From the NCBI GenBank assembly GCA_958450325.1, contig OY288249.1, forward strand, positions 68,574,166 to 68,638,165: 64,000 nucleotides of DNA, given 5' to 3'. This DNA is from Agrostemma githago (Eukaryota; Streptophyta; Magnoliopsida; Caryophyllales; Caryophyllaceae). Below, piece after piece: positions 46,461 through 59,018 of this stretch (positions are counted from its first letter, which is position 1; the number at the start of each line of letters is the position of its first letter). Position numbers and translations under genes: made by a program. The notes beneath the pieces are model-generated. The model was not told the DNA's origin, did no database searches, and was given only the letters and a program-made list of their open reading frames with translations.

Positions 46461-48101
46461 TTGAGTGAGTATACACAGCATCAGAAATTTGCTGAAAAAC
46501 GTCCATGTTACCCGCCCCTCCAAATAAATCTTGATTTTCTCATCAACGACTCACTATGCGATATAGATTTGCTGAATTCCTAATACCTAAATTCTTCTGC
46601 CTTGTTACATATACATTTGTGTTTTCGTTTATGATGGAAATAGTGGCAAATGACTCAAAGATTGAAAATTTATTGCTCCTATTGTTACAGAAATGCAGTA
46701 GATGGATGCAGATTGAAAGTTGAAACGCTGAACATTTTTGTTCAAAATCCATCATTTTTCTTTGGACCCAAAAAACAAGTGCTTCACAAGTCATAAGTCA
46801 CAAGTCGGTCGACTTACCCTTATAAATTTCACTCTCAGTGTAAAAAAAATGATTCTGTATTGGCAGAGTTGGGGTGGTGTGGAAGATATAACCATAAGCT
46901 AGCTGGTGAAGTAAAACTGTTGTACATTTAGCAAAGAAAACTAGAGTGGGCATTCGTCACACTCACACATCATCGTTCGTTCAATAACCCACTTTTGGCT
47001 AACTTCAGCTGTGCCTGTGGGCCTCAAGTATTATTTCACCAACGTCTTGGATAATCCTCACTCCTCTATCATCTAATCTCAAACTATTGGAAATCTTGGA
47101 TTTTAACAGTAGCTCCAATTATAACCACAATCACTCATTAAGTTTATTCGTATGCTAAAAAAAATGTTAAAATTTACCTCAAGATATTATTAGATGCATT
47201 TTTTCTTCTCGATGGTATTGTAAAATCGTTTGATGCATTTTTACACCTGGATGGCATCGTCGATTGTTTCAATTTTTCCATTGCTAGGTCTTTGAGAAAA
47301 TGAAGAGAGAACTTCAATGTCTTTTGAAAGTAGAAGCCCACGAGTTTTAGGTTTTTTTGGGACGTGTTATTTCATTCACGGATTTTACTCCGTTGTACAC
47401 GTAATTTCCGTCTTTACCCTTCTCATTTTTCCCTTTATCCATCTCATTTGAGAGAGAAATACCTAAAATAAAAAAAATCAAATCCCTCACAATCCCATAA
47501 ACTATGAAAATAGATTTTTATTTATTACGGAGTGCAAATTATTTGAGTTTGATTTTGCAATAATTAGCTAGGTTTTGGTTGTTGCGGGGTTTTGGTTAGG
47601 GAAGAAATAAAAATTAAAAAAAATAATTTATATTGGGTTGATTTAGATGTTTAGACGAACGACCACCCATAACCACCATGGTCGACGATCATCAACCACC
47701 GTGACCCACAACCACCACCGTCGGTCAATTGCGCATCCAAGGAACCAACGTTGATCAAAATATCGTAATTATTAAACCCTAATTAACGATATAATTACAA
47801 AATTAACGAGATGAATGACGAAATCTAAATTACTTAGTTTCATGTCAAATAGTTTTCAATAATCGTGAATTGCTTGATTAATTTGCGTAGGTTTAATAGA
47901 GATTTTGTAAAGGATAAATTTTTTTAATAAAAAAGGACAAACACAACAAAAAGAATTGGGAAAATCTTGGGAGAAGGGAATATATATAAAAAGGATTAAT
48001 AGTTGTGCGATATTCTCCGTCATCCCGACCAAAGATAACATGAACACACTTTCTCCTCACGAAAAACTGTATAATGTAGTTACGGAGTATTTTTTTTGGG
48101 T
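46461..48101. other. Intergenic, no gene recognised
   Basis: CML 3'UTR, then AT-rich DNA. Short words such as accaccat and gacgat cluster near 47640-47730. No open frame of interest. Confidence 0.5.
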
Positions 48102-48872
48102 GTTGCTCTTCGCAGTACGCATTTTACTCGACGCAGTACCGTTTTTCCTATTTTTGCCCTCTCATTTCCCCTCCCTCAAATTATCCTTTTGTTTTTCCTC
48201 TCTTTTCTTTCTCTTTTCTCCATGTCTACTTTACTTAACGCAGTACATTATTTTTTACTTTTACGCAGTAGATTTATTTTTTTTACTTTTACGCAGTACA
48301 TTTTTCGCAGTACATTTATTTTAAAATTTCATGAAGTACATTTACTTTAATCTTTGAATAAAATATTTTTTAAAAAATTATCAACACAGTACGTTTCTTT
48401 TATCACGAAATACACATGTTTTTTTTCAATTTTGACACAATACATTTTTTTTTCAATTTTGACACAGTATATACTCAGTCCATAACTGTACTACACTATC
48501 TGATTGCATACTTGTTCTTCATTCAAAATCTTTCAATAATTAATGATAAACAAAAAAAAACAATAATGATATATAACAATAAACAAAAAAAATCAATTAT
48601 TTTGAACTTTGAAACAAAAAATCCCAATTTCAATAATTAATGATTGATACATGTCCTTCAATCAAAATTGTATCCATGATCTATTAAATTTAATAAATTG
48701 AATGAATGTATAGTTAGATTTGGAGGTAGTTAATAATAATTGAAAAAGAAGATGATTTTTAGGGTTAGGGTAGGGAGGGTGGGAGAGGAATAAAATTAGG
48801 TTTGTTTTTTATAAGTGCATGCAATGAAAAAATATGGGTAAAAAATACTGCGTCGAGTAAAATGTGTACTAC
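48102..48872. mobile_element. TIR element with internal cgcagtac repeats
   Basis: The left end (48102-48139, gttgctcttcgcagtacgca and onward) is matched in inverse by the right end (48846-48872 and onward, tactgcgtcgagtaaaatgt ... gaagagtaac) with about 33 of 38 bases identical. Between them, six or more copies of cgcagtac or gcagtacatt lie in the left 200 bp. There is no coding capacity. No clear target duplication was found, so the superfamily is open (a MULE-like MITE is possible). Confidence 0.55.
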
Positions 48873-48913
48873 GAAGAGTAACTCCGTTTTTTTTTTTTTC
48901 TAAACTAATCATA

Positions 48914-49139
48914 CTCCCTCCCCCACCACAATGATGTTCCCATTTATAAATGGCACATGGATTAAGAAATGGGTAATGAAATGTGGTAAATTGTTGGGTG
49001 ATGTTCAAGATGTCAAATCACAAAAAGTAACCAATAGAAAGAGAGTATAATGAATGAATAAGAAAAGTTTTGAAGTGGGAAAATCTTAGTGGAGTTTCCT
49101 TTTAAGGAAAGTGGGAAAATCTTAGTGGTGGGAAGGGAG
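48914..49139. mobile_element. MITE, ctccctcc family, TA target site
   Basis: Left ctccctcccccaccacaatg, right cttagtggtgggaagggag. TA flanks at 48912-48913 and 49140-49141. Length is 226 bp and it is non-coding. An internal direct repeat, gtgggaaaatcttagtgg, occurs twice near the right end. Confidence 0.75.
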
Positions 49140-49800
49140 TAGTAAATTTAATCCTAGATATTTTTCGCTATACATTGAACATGTACTATTGCACTTTATT
49201 ATAGTCATATACGAAGTACTTGTATTATTCTTTCATTAAACAACAAGTCTCCCTTGTAACGGATATATCCGTCACAAGGATATGACGGGTCAAGTATTAT
49301 CTACTTAATAAAGTAATCAAATGCATTTCCTTTTTTCTATGTACTATATATTTTTGTCTTATATGTACCACTTGATCCGTCACAAAACAAGAATTTGTGA
49401 TCATTAAAATATATACTTTCCGTAAATATTGAGGCCAAAAATAATGAGTGGATTGAGTATCTGTTACCACCGGGCAGGCTCGTCCATCATCCTTGAGCTC
49501 TATCACTGACATCCATAGCTGGAAAAGTCCACATGTTGACAGCTAACTACCTCACGTGCTGATGATTAAATATTAAATAAATCAATAAATGAATAACTAC
49601 TCCTATTCATAACAAATAGTCAGTCAGTCTAATGGCGATGGAAACGACGTCGGCTAAGTAAGTCAAGCGGCGTACTTATCTATCTGGGTGGCGCCAACAG
49701 CAGCAGCAGCAGCTACCACCATACGACGCGTCACGCGGTCGTTTCGTATCGTATCGTCAATCTCAATCTCAATCTCAATCTCATTTCTATCCATTTTTGG
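49140..49800. other. Intergenic, includes tgacgggtcaa-type repeat
   Basis: Contains ggatatatccgtcacaagga and, further on, acttgatccgtcacaaaaca (49250-49400), weak inverse partners suggestive of another small MITE. The remainder leads to the promoter of the next gene, with a (cag)n run at 49698-49713 and (aatctc)n at 49757-49783. Confidence 0.45.
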
Positions 49801-49904
49801 GGGAAATTGTCATCTTCCATTGATTGCCAGTTAGGGTTCTTAATCCAATTTCACCCTTTTCATTGGATCCTTCCCCAATTCCTATCTCACAATCTCCCTT
49901 GGTA

Positions 49905-51042
49905 ATGCATTCAATTCAATTCAATTCCATATCTTTTTCTCCTTCTTGTTTCTTGATTAGGGTTTACGTTTGTTTATTTATTTGTGTTAAACTTTATATG
50001 AGCTTTAGCTGGAACGGAATCTACAACTCAAATTTCCTCGGGTTGTTTATACTAATAAGCTAAGGTCTCATATTTACAAAAGCAAAAGTCGATAATTTTA
50101 ACCATTTTTTTTGGGCAAGTTTGGGGTAGATAGATATCCCCCCTTGAATTTGAATTACTTTTTGGTATTACTCGTATTTGATTTGGATTCAGTTGAGTTA
50201 TATTTGATCTTCTTATGCATTTATGTATTTTGTACTATTTGTTTGTGTGTAATTAATTATATTGATGTTGAAATGCATGAATTGTTTCTCTTAGTGTCGT
50301 CAGCTTTACATGAGTTTTCGTTGAATTGAGTTTATTCAAGGAGTCGTGCATTTGGATACTAGTGGTTAACTCGCCCTTGGACCTTTTTGTAGTGTAGTTG
50401 GTGAAATCTGAAGAAAAATCTTGTTCTTGTTGTAATTGGTCATTTGAGCTCGCTTTCTATTCAACTTCGTTTTTTTCATCCCCATATATAAGTTAATGTC
50501 GCATAAGACTTATGCACAGCTAGATGCTGAAGGTTAAAACATTTTGGAGCTTATTCTGGAAGCGGTGAAATTTGAAGCATCATGGTGATAGAGTCATAGC
50601 TGCGAATATTTTCTCACTAGGCGTGCTTGGATTTGTGGTGACTTTCATTAGGGTAATGGGGAAATATGCTGGCGGTAGATGGTGAGAACAAGTGTGGGGG
50701 TGGGGGTGGGGGTGGGGGTGGGGGTTATTACCTCTGTGTGCGACCTCTCTTTACTTTCCATTACCACCGCTTTCCTTCAGATAACACTTGTGTTGACGTT
50801 CATTACCATAGTGGTAGCCGCCTTCAATTCAAGCAAGCTCTGATAGTTAGGTTTAGATTATATATGAAGATTATGAACTCGCATTCTATTCCATTTCATG
50901 TCTTTAACCCATTTGCATTGCCTGATAGCACACTCTGGGCTTCTTAGGTTTTAGCTAGCTAACTCAACTATCTTTTTGATTGATATTCATGTTACAAATC
51001 TGTGCGAGCTGTTTTTTTAAACTGCTTCATTTCAATGTTACA
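49905..51042 (+). other. Probable 5'UTR intron of the GTD-binding gene
   Basis: A donor-like cccttggtaatg near 49900 and an acceptor-like atgttacag at 51035-51043 bracket non-coding, T-rich DNA upstream of the ATG at 51075. A leader intron is inferred from these splice-like sites only. It contains the G-rich run at 50696-50724. Confidence 0.45.
50696..50724 (+). repeat. (GGGGGT)n run, G-quadruplex-capable
   Basis: Five tracts of five G separated by single T (50696-50724). Four or more G tracts with one-base loops match the classical G-quadruplex pattern on the plus, sense strand. Confidence 0.9.
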
Positions 51043-51074
51043 GCGTAAATTAAGGACAACAGGCTTATGTACGT

Positions 51075-54000
51075 ATGGCTACATGTCAAGTGATAAGACA
51101 GTCATGGACCTTTTCAGGATTAGTTGGTGCCTTTCTTGACCTGGGAATTACGTATTTTCTCCTTTGTTGTTCCGCCATAGCATTTTTCATTTCTAATTTC
51201 CTCGCTTTCTTTGGCCTGTCCCTTCCTTGCCCTTGCAACGGCATATTCGGGTATCCTAATCATGGTTACTGCATGCAGCGCATTTTAGCCGATTACCCTA
51301 CCAAAACTATCTCTAATCTTCAGTTGTCTGTGAAAAGCAAGTTTCCATTTGATGCCATTTTGGCCAGGAACGATCATTGTCTACTAAATTTGAAGTTGGT
51401 CAAAGAAAGGAAACTCGATGATGGTGGATGGGAGTTTGATGGTGAAGCATCTTACAGTTCGTTCTCAGATCCTCGAAGGTCACAACAAAGTTTTTCAGGT
51501 AGCGATTCCTTTGGGAAATTCGATATTAATGGAAAGGGATCTGTTAGTCAAAGGCCAAGATGTGGAGGCTTTAGACGACGTCGCAGGGGTACTATTGACT
51601 ATGGAAAGTTCTCTTCTAGCTCTTCTCTTGATTACACGAGGTCAGATATTCGTGCCATCCAGCGCTCTCCATCCGACTCTGCAATGATGGCGAAGGACCT
51701 AAATGTAGATCTCTTGAAGCAAGTTAAATTACGTGGTAATTCATCTTGGGCCCAATTTTCTCTTATGTCCATTATTCCATTCTACTACATTCATCATGTG
51801 ATATGTCTGAAGGCTTTAGACTTTGGAGGTATAATGTGCTTAGATTATTATCATATGCTTCAATGACTATGCTGGTAGACTACAGATGAAAAGTTATAAA
51901 TGGTAGGAGGTAGGAAGTAGGAAGTAGGAATTATTGAATTACTGCTCTCTATGATCAGGGTTTGCTCATGACAGCAGTGAATATTTCATGCTGAGTCTGT
52001 GACCCTTGCAAGTTGCCCACCTGTGAGAGCATATCAGTAAACCTCTGTAAATATGTAGTAAGTGTATCGCTTGCACTAGCATTGGAACGTTATTTTTGAT
52101 ACTTCTGAGATAATGTGTCAATTTGTAAACTGAAGGTATTTCTGCAATGGAGGCAGCACCTTGCCTGGTATGTGATGATGTAGATCTTGTGAGTATGCAC
52201 GTTTTTTAAAGATCACATGGTAGAGACTAGAGAGGAGATAACGATTGAAGTATTTGTATTTAACTCGACCTTGAATTTAATAATAAAAATTGTAATTAGT
52301 AATGTATTATGTATGCAACTAAGAGATACTAGAATACTATTGATGAATTAGAATGTGGCCCAATATGTAAATGCATAAAATATGTTTGGATTAATTATCC
52401 ATAATGAAGGTGGCCAAATATGAAAAACATTTTAGGCGGGAAAATTTTAGGGGTAATTATTCTCTTAGTTAAGATGGGATTATATTGAGGTCCTCCTTTA
52501 AGGGATATGGTGCATAGCGTTTTGTTATTGAAATTATGTATTTGGAAGCCCGTGAGATTGGTCACTGATTGTTCGGAGATCATGTACTATTGTCGATTAA
52601 GTGCTCTGAATTTCCATGTATGCTTGATGTCCTTGTGTGGGTCAGTTTTCAGAAACTTTTCTATTGCCGCAGGAAGGACAGTCTCAGATTTTGCATCCAT
52701 TGGTGCAACTGATGAAGGTAAACCGTATGGTAATGCAACTTCTTTTGAGAATCTTGAAAGTACTGTAAGGCATGTGGATGGGATCGGCAGTGAAGATGAA
52801 AATTCTGTTAGGATTTTGGAGCAAGCACTGGAGGAAGAGCACGCAGCGCGCATGGCTCTATGCTCTGACTTAGAGCAAGAGAGAATTGCCGCTGCCACTG
52901 CTGCTGATGAAGCGATGGCTATGATTTCGCGACTACAGGAGGAGAAGGCAGCAATTGAGATGGAGGCTCGTCAGTATCAAAGGATTCTAGAAGAAAAATC
53001 GTCTTACGATGCGGAAGAAATGGATATACTTAAAGAGATCATTATAAGGAGAGAACGCGAGAAGCATTTCTTAGAGAGGGAAGTTGAAGCTTACCGTAAA
53101 GTGCTCGGGGACAATGAAGGGTCTGACAATCAAGTTGATGATGCACAAGACCAAAATGAAGATTCTTCTGTCAATCCTATGGTTATTCTTCAGCAACTCA
53201 GTGAATCCATTGACAAAAGTGGAGCCAACACGAGAAACTATTTTGACAATGCTGCTGCACGTGCTGAGAAGCAGACTTTGGATGTATCTTCTGGGAAAGA
53301 TATATTGGCTGGTCCGTCAGATAATGAAACTAAAATTGTAGAGGTCTTGGACCATCCTGAATGCTCAACGGTTTGTTCAGAACACTTGTTAAATATGGAT
53401 GAAAGATTTCATGAGGTCCAGGAAAAAGGAATGTTGTCTATGAATGAGATTCGTTATCCTCAGTTGTCCGAAACAAACGTTTCTCGTTTTGAGAATGATT
53501 TGACTCTGATTCGTGAAGAAGTTAGCTATGAAAATGTTTATCCTCACCAGAAACTAGTACCTGTTGTGGGTAGAACTGATGAACAAATGCTTGAGCAAGT
53601 TCGAGAGCCTCTTGTCCATGATATCCATGTCATAGGCTCCAAATATGAGGCAGATAAGATGACTGGGAAGGGAGGTGGTCCAAGGCGTACGCTTAGTGAT
53701 GCTTCGAGTTTGACTAGACAATATGAACCATCATTTGAAGCTCCAAAAGAACTAAATATCGTCAGAACCTGTTCCGATGTAGCTGAGAAATTACTGTCAG
53801 TAAACAGCTCAACAAGCAGAGGGTGTGCTTCGGAATTACGGCGTAATTCTTTACCTACGGTGGATCTTGAGAGGCTTAAAATTGATAATGAAGTTGAGTG
53901 GTTGAGAACGAGGCTGAGGGCTGTTCAGGAAGAAAAGGAAAAGCTCAAAACCTCTTTGGATCGCCAAGAGAGAGGGAAAACTGAATTGCAACTATTGGAG

Positions 54001-54471
54001 GACATAGCAAAGCAGATCAGAGAGATTCGTCACTTAACAGAGCCTGAGAAGGCTGCTCGCCAAGGTTTCTTACCCCCTCTATCCGCAAAGGTGAGGGTTT
54101 TATCAATATGTTATAGGTTCCATGTGTTTTGTTTCCTTCCATACTATTTTCTGGCCCTGGAGCATTGCAGCCAGTACTTTTTAATCATTAGATTAACCGT
54201 TACTATTTTGTTGTCAACCGTGAGTGATTTGCTGTTCGTCCGACCTCTCAGGCCATCAAAATGTGCCCCATACCATGTCATATAGGACAGGACAGAGGAC
54301 ACTGCTTGGCAAATCTTTATACTAGCATAAATTGGTTTAATGGCTTCTGTTTGCTTTTCTAACTCCATCCATTATGGGAATTTGAACTGCTATCAGGTTG
54401 CAGCAAAGAAGAGACGCTCTCGGAGTATATCATCTGGTCCTTCTAGTGTTGGTCATTGCCAATCAAATTAG
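51075..54471 (+). CDS. GTD-binding (DUF593/zein-binding) membrane coiled-coil protein
   Basis: Three exons: 51075-51735, 52673-54090 and 54397-54471, giving 717 aa. A hydrophobic N-terminus at about 22-50 (LGITYFLLCCSAIAFFISNF) is a membrane anchor, followed by a CPCNGIFGYP cysteine motif and a basic FRRRRRG stretch. Residues about 267-365 are the GTD-binding coiled coil (LEEEHAARMALCSDLEQE, AAATAADEAMAMISRLQEEK, IEMEARQYQRILEEKSSYDA, IIRREREKHFLEREVEAYRK). This domain binds the globular tail of myosin XI in the plant MYOB family, placing such proteins on endomembrane vesicles; FLOURY1-type relatives sit in the ER. A second coiled coil (EVEWLRTRLRAVQEEKEKLK) lies near residues 620-660. Function is inferred from family. 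The exact MYOB paralogue is not assigned. Confidence 0.92.
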
Positions 54472-56521
54472 CCAGGGTCTTCAACCATGCAAACCATTTG
54501 GGGCTCTGCCTCTGCCTCTGCCTGTCATTCGGGAATCCTTCATCTACCCTACCCTACCCTACCCTGGTTATTGTATGAGATTGAAAAGTTGGTGAGAGCA
54601 CTGGTAAGAAATTTAACATAAAGTGGCGCTGTGCTGCGCTGATTTCCACTTCCAAACACAGGAAAGTAAAAAGTGTAAAATCCAATCCCAGTGTTTGTAA
54701 AATTAGGTTGGTATTAGCAGTTAAAATTCCTGTATAGCCTCTCTCTGTCTCTCTCTCAGGTATGGTATTTCGTGTACAGGCTATTATGTCAGTCTGTAAG
54801 TTGTACGATGCACAGTTGTTGTTTATTGTATTCTGGACGTTGTTGTGAAATGTGAATGGATTAGTTTCAAACTCATGCATGCAGATGCAGGTCATGACTC
54901 ATGAGTAGTTTGTTAAGCACCGAGTATGAGTATTTTTCACTTGTTTGGAGTTTAGACCTTGGTTTCTAGAACCGGATTGATCACAGCCTTGAGTAGTTCA
55001 TTCGTTGCTGTTAATTTGTTACTTGTATATCTCTCATGTTATACTACTATTTCAGCTGCGACCTTTGAATTACTTTTGGTACACGAAAATATATGAAGAA
55101 GCATTTGACGAAAGTGACATATTCCTTGTGCATATTAATATTAAGAAAATGTGATCCCCACCAAATTGGGCCATTATCTTCACAACCTTATATTAGCTTA
55201 AGATTCAATAAAAATGAGGTGAGATATGGCGTCGGTAATTTGGTATGTAACCGATACTCAAAAATCCACGTTCCACTAATCATCTTCCTCATATTTATCA
55301 ACACAAACATTTTAGAGGGATGCTCTTTTATCCACGAATTCGTAGATTATGATCATTTTTATTATTCTATATTCCATATTATTGTTATTCTCACGTACCG
55401 AGTATTACTTTGTAATTGATCACTCAATAAGTAATAAAATATTCGTTTCATTTGATTGTTTGCATTTGTTTTTCATACTTGCCAATGCACGTTTTTATTT
55501 GTCTATATCTTTAGTCACGTATTTCTAGAAATTATAAAAATTTAATATTTTAATGTACTCGATTAGACAATTTAAACAAGATCTCACATGTCTATATTTT
55601 ATTTTATATATTAGAAGTTAAATCGACGATTTCATACAATCAAATGAGGGAACGGAGGGAGTACCATTTTTTAGTAGACATGCCCTTTATCTAAACTCTT
55701 AATATAGTTTGTTCCTTCTATTCTATATATGCAGTTGCAGTTATGCATATATAATTATACACCGTAAGCATAATATGAATCACATAATTTGCATCATATA
55801 TAAATATAACTTTTTATAAAAATAAATAAATAAAATAAAATTGTATGGTCAATAGATACATGTATTTATATCCATCATATTCTAATCCTAACAAACCACA
55901 CTTTGATTTATTCAAATTCTTTGTGTGTTATTCTTAATACCCATATTACCCTTTAATCCAAGGATCCAGAAGGTTAACTCAAGGACTCATTTGTCTTTTT
56001 TTAATAAAAATAACATTTCAGTTGGTTATAAATTTTTAGGGTTCATTTCATTGCAACTCCACAAATCAAATAAATACCCTGATTTCACCTTATTAATTAA
56101 TTAGATAAAAAAATATCATAATTATTAATAATATACTATTATTGTTGGAATATTATGACTCTATATTATAAATAATATAAGGAATTTGGGTTAGTCAAAA
56201 ATTGATCTTCCCATTTTTTTTTTTTAAATAAAAATGGATCTTCCCCATTAACTCACCTTGTACGCAAACATTATACATAAACACAAAAACTATTTCATCA
56301 TTCTCTCTCTCTATAATCTCTTCTTCTGCCAGTAAGGTAAGGTAAGTTTTCCATAGTACGCAAATTTGTTAGTGTGACGGTTTCACAATAATGTGGAGGT
56401 GCTAGTTTCACGTTGTGAGACCGTCTTGTGTTGTGTTATTGTTATTATAGACCTCTTTTTCTTCATCTGCCAATAATATGTGATTACTGTATTTGTAATT
56501 TTGTATCATGTCATGTGTGAC

Positions 56522-56564
<43 letters not shown>

Positions 56565-56880
56565 GGGAGTATTAATTAGCATTGTACCCAGGGTCTGGGT
56601 TTTCATTAAAAGATTGCTGCTGTTACTATTACTCTCGTATGAAAACTGAAAATCATACTGTATGTTATACACACATAAATGAGATGGGGCATGCAGCTGA
56701 ATTAGTAATATCATTATCATCATCATTATTCATCATAATCATATCTCAGTCTCACAGTGTTGGGATTACAGTAACATATGACGTACTCTGTCATTATATT
56801 ATTCATTGTGATCAATCATCAATGCTTTGCTTGCTAATAAACTCCGATGGTCTTATACTCGATCCCTCTTAGTTTCCATG
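54472..56880. other. Intergenic, AT-rich, with a degraded MITE and microsatellites
   Basis: It includes the 3'UTR with a (ctacc)4 run near 54546-54564, a degraded ctccctcc-type palindrome at about 55440-55660 (right end gaacggagggagta), a (ttatta)n run of about 13 ATT units at 56524-56563, and another gggagggagtaat end at 56884. No gene supported. Confidence 0.5.
56524..56563. repeat. (ATT)n microsatellite
   Basis: Thirteen consecutive ATT units. Confidence 0.9.
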
Positions 56881-58944
56881 ATCGGGAGGGAGTAATAAAG
56901 TTATTGTTTGACCCATAAATGACCCTGTTTAGTTGTTGGTAAATAAATTGGCACCATTTCTCATCTAGGAGTATTAATTTTAAAAAAATGACATTTCATT
57001 TTGTTGGTTGGTTAAGATGGAGTAGTTACTTAATCTTGCATATAATTGTAGTCGTATTTAGAATAGGCCGGGTAAAATGATTTGAAGGTCAGATTAGATT
57101 AGGAAAGAATGTTTGATGTATGTAATGAGAATGAGTGATTGATTATGTGAGGTTGGCATATGGCATGCATGGTACAGTACAACTGTATGTATGTATGTAT
57201 GTATAACAGGACTGGGAGTATCTTTTTTACAATCTTACTTTTACCTGCAATATACTGTAATCCACATCCACATCCACATACCAAGGTGGATGCACTCATA
57301 TATACAAGAGGATACTCCATAAAAGATGTTAGGTTCTCTAGGCTTTAACCCAAATGTAAAAAATGTAACACCAAATACTCCTGTACAAATCAATTCTCCT
57401 TCACAATATCTATGACATCGCATCCAAGATAGTGTTCGTAGGTTCCCTCGTTAAGAAAAGAAAATTTATGGCCCAACAAATTGATATCCAAACATTTAAT
57501 AACACCTGTCAATAAAACTATACTCCGTTTTAGTGAATAATTTACTCTTTGTTCTGTTCTATTCTTAGGTATCAGTTAATAATTTACATTTTTTTTTGTA
57601 TGTTTATACTCCTTGCTCTCTCTCATCCAATGGTCATACTTACCATTGGATTGGATGGTAGGGGAGTATTTTTTTACTTTTAACTTTTACGGAGTAATAA
57701 TATTAAAATAAATTTCTCGCCCTCCTCACAACCTTACCCTAATCTTTGTGCATAAAGTATGTGTGAACTTTCTACCGAGACTGTGAGGGTGAGTAGTTAC
57801 TGTATTATCAAATGTTTTACCCAATAGGAGTAGACGGTGATTCTTATTTTTAACATTTTTATCTATAATGGAGTATAAAGTACTACTACTCCATAGTAAG
57901 AAGCAGGGCTGTTAATGGAGTAATTAGGTTTATATTGTTGATTCTTACCCTTTTCCACAAATTCTCCTAGGTGGTACGGAGTATTACGATAAATGTGTCT
58001 TATTTGTGAGTGTCGCATACATATTCATTACAACTTAAGATACATAAGACAAATATTTTGTTGCAATCTAAATAGATTTGTGTTAGGGTAAATATTTGAT
58101 CTGTCATAAGTTCAGAGTGTAATTTGTGGGGGAAACAAGTGTCGTCAATAATTATAAGGCTCTCTTGTGACGGGTCAAACATACTACATGGTTTGATAAG
58201 ACAAACCTAGAGAGCAGCAAATTTCCTATCTTTAACGGTTTAATCATCCAAATGAATATTTAACCCGTCGCACAATTATAATGGATATGTTTGTCACAAA
58301 CAAGAATTTGTGATTTGAAACCAGTTAAATGGAGTATTGATGGCATTTGTGCAGAGGTAGAGTGTAGAGATGATAGAGCAGGAAAAGTAAGTTGTGAAAT
58401 GATGGTTTAGGGTGAGTAGCTACAGTAGCTTTCAATGTTGTTATGTTCTGACTTCTGAGTGATGAGCTAGAAATAGATACTGGGGCAGTACAGCAGGGGG
58501 TAGTTGGCCTTCCTGCATAACATACTATACATAGATACACTCCACAACATACTCATATTTCTTGGAAATTATCAAGGAATTCAATGGGGGAGGGTTTGAC
58601 AGCCTTTTTCTTCTTCTTTTTCCAACTTTACATGTTTCTTGGGTTTTGAGACACACTTAATTAACCCATTTACTACTGCACACAGTAAGTATCACAAATC
58701 TATAACTGGTCAAATATATATCACGTGTATAATCATAATGTCTTAGGAAGGAATGACAAATGATTTGTCTTTTAGTAGTATCTATCGACATGGCTAGATA
58801 TTCGACCCTGCTGTCACAGGTTTCTAACGGATACTCGTTGCAAACAAGGATACGTGCTTACTAGTTAACGTTAGGGTGGTTGGTTGGTTGTGTGGTATTG
58901 TGTTTGTTTGTGATATTAAAAGAATGTGTTTTTTGAATGAATGA
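56881..58944. other. Intergenic with small MITE-like palindromes
   Basis: Features seen: (gtat)n at 57184-57202, a 60-bp palindrome at about 57608-57668 (tactccttgctctctctcat, then ccaatgg-tcatact-taccattgg and ggggagta), and weak gacgggtcaa/ttgtcacaaacaa words at 58160-58310. No open frame recognised. Confidence 0.5.
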
Positions 58945-58952
58945 ATATATAT
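58945..58952 (+). promoter_or_regulatory. TATA-like element of ARID-HMG copy 1
   Basis: The run atatatata is 60-65 bp upstream of the copy-1 ATG. It is absent at the equivalent position of copy 2. Confidence 0.45.
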
Positions 58953-58997
58953 ACAATATGCAGGGGAGGAGATTGAGACTGAGATAGAGAGAAATTA

Positions 58998-59018
58998 ATG
59001 GTAGTGGAAAATGGTTGA
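58998..59018 (+). promoter_or_regulatory. uORF overlapping the ARID-HMG copy 1 start
   Basis: ATG at 58998 opens a six-codon reading frame that ends at TGA 59016-59018, overlapping the main ATG at 59011 in another frame. Copy 2 lacks this 13-bp insert and goes directly from aaatta to the main ATG. Confidence 0.6.

Noticed and set aside
55093..55419. 108-aa plus-strand ORF in the intergenic region
   Set aside because: No recognisable similarity, AT-rich and without neighbouring exons; treated as chance.
56511..56726. Asn-rich ORF on the minus strand
   Set aside because: Generated by the (ATT)n microsatellite.
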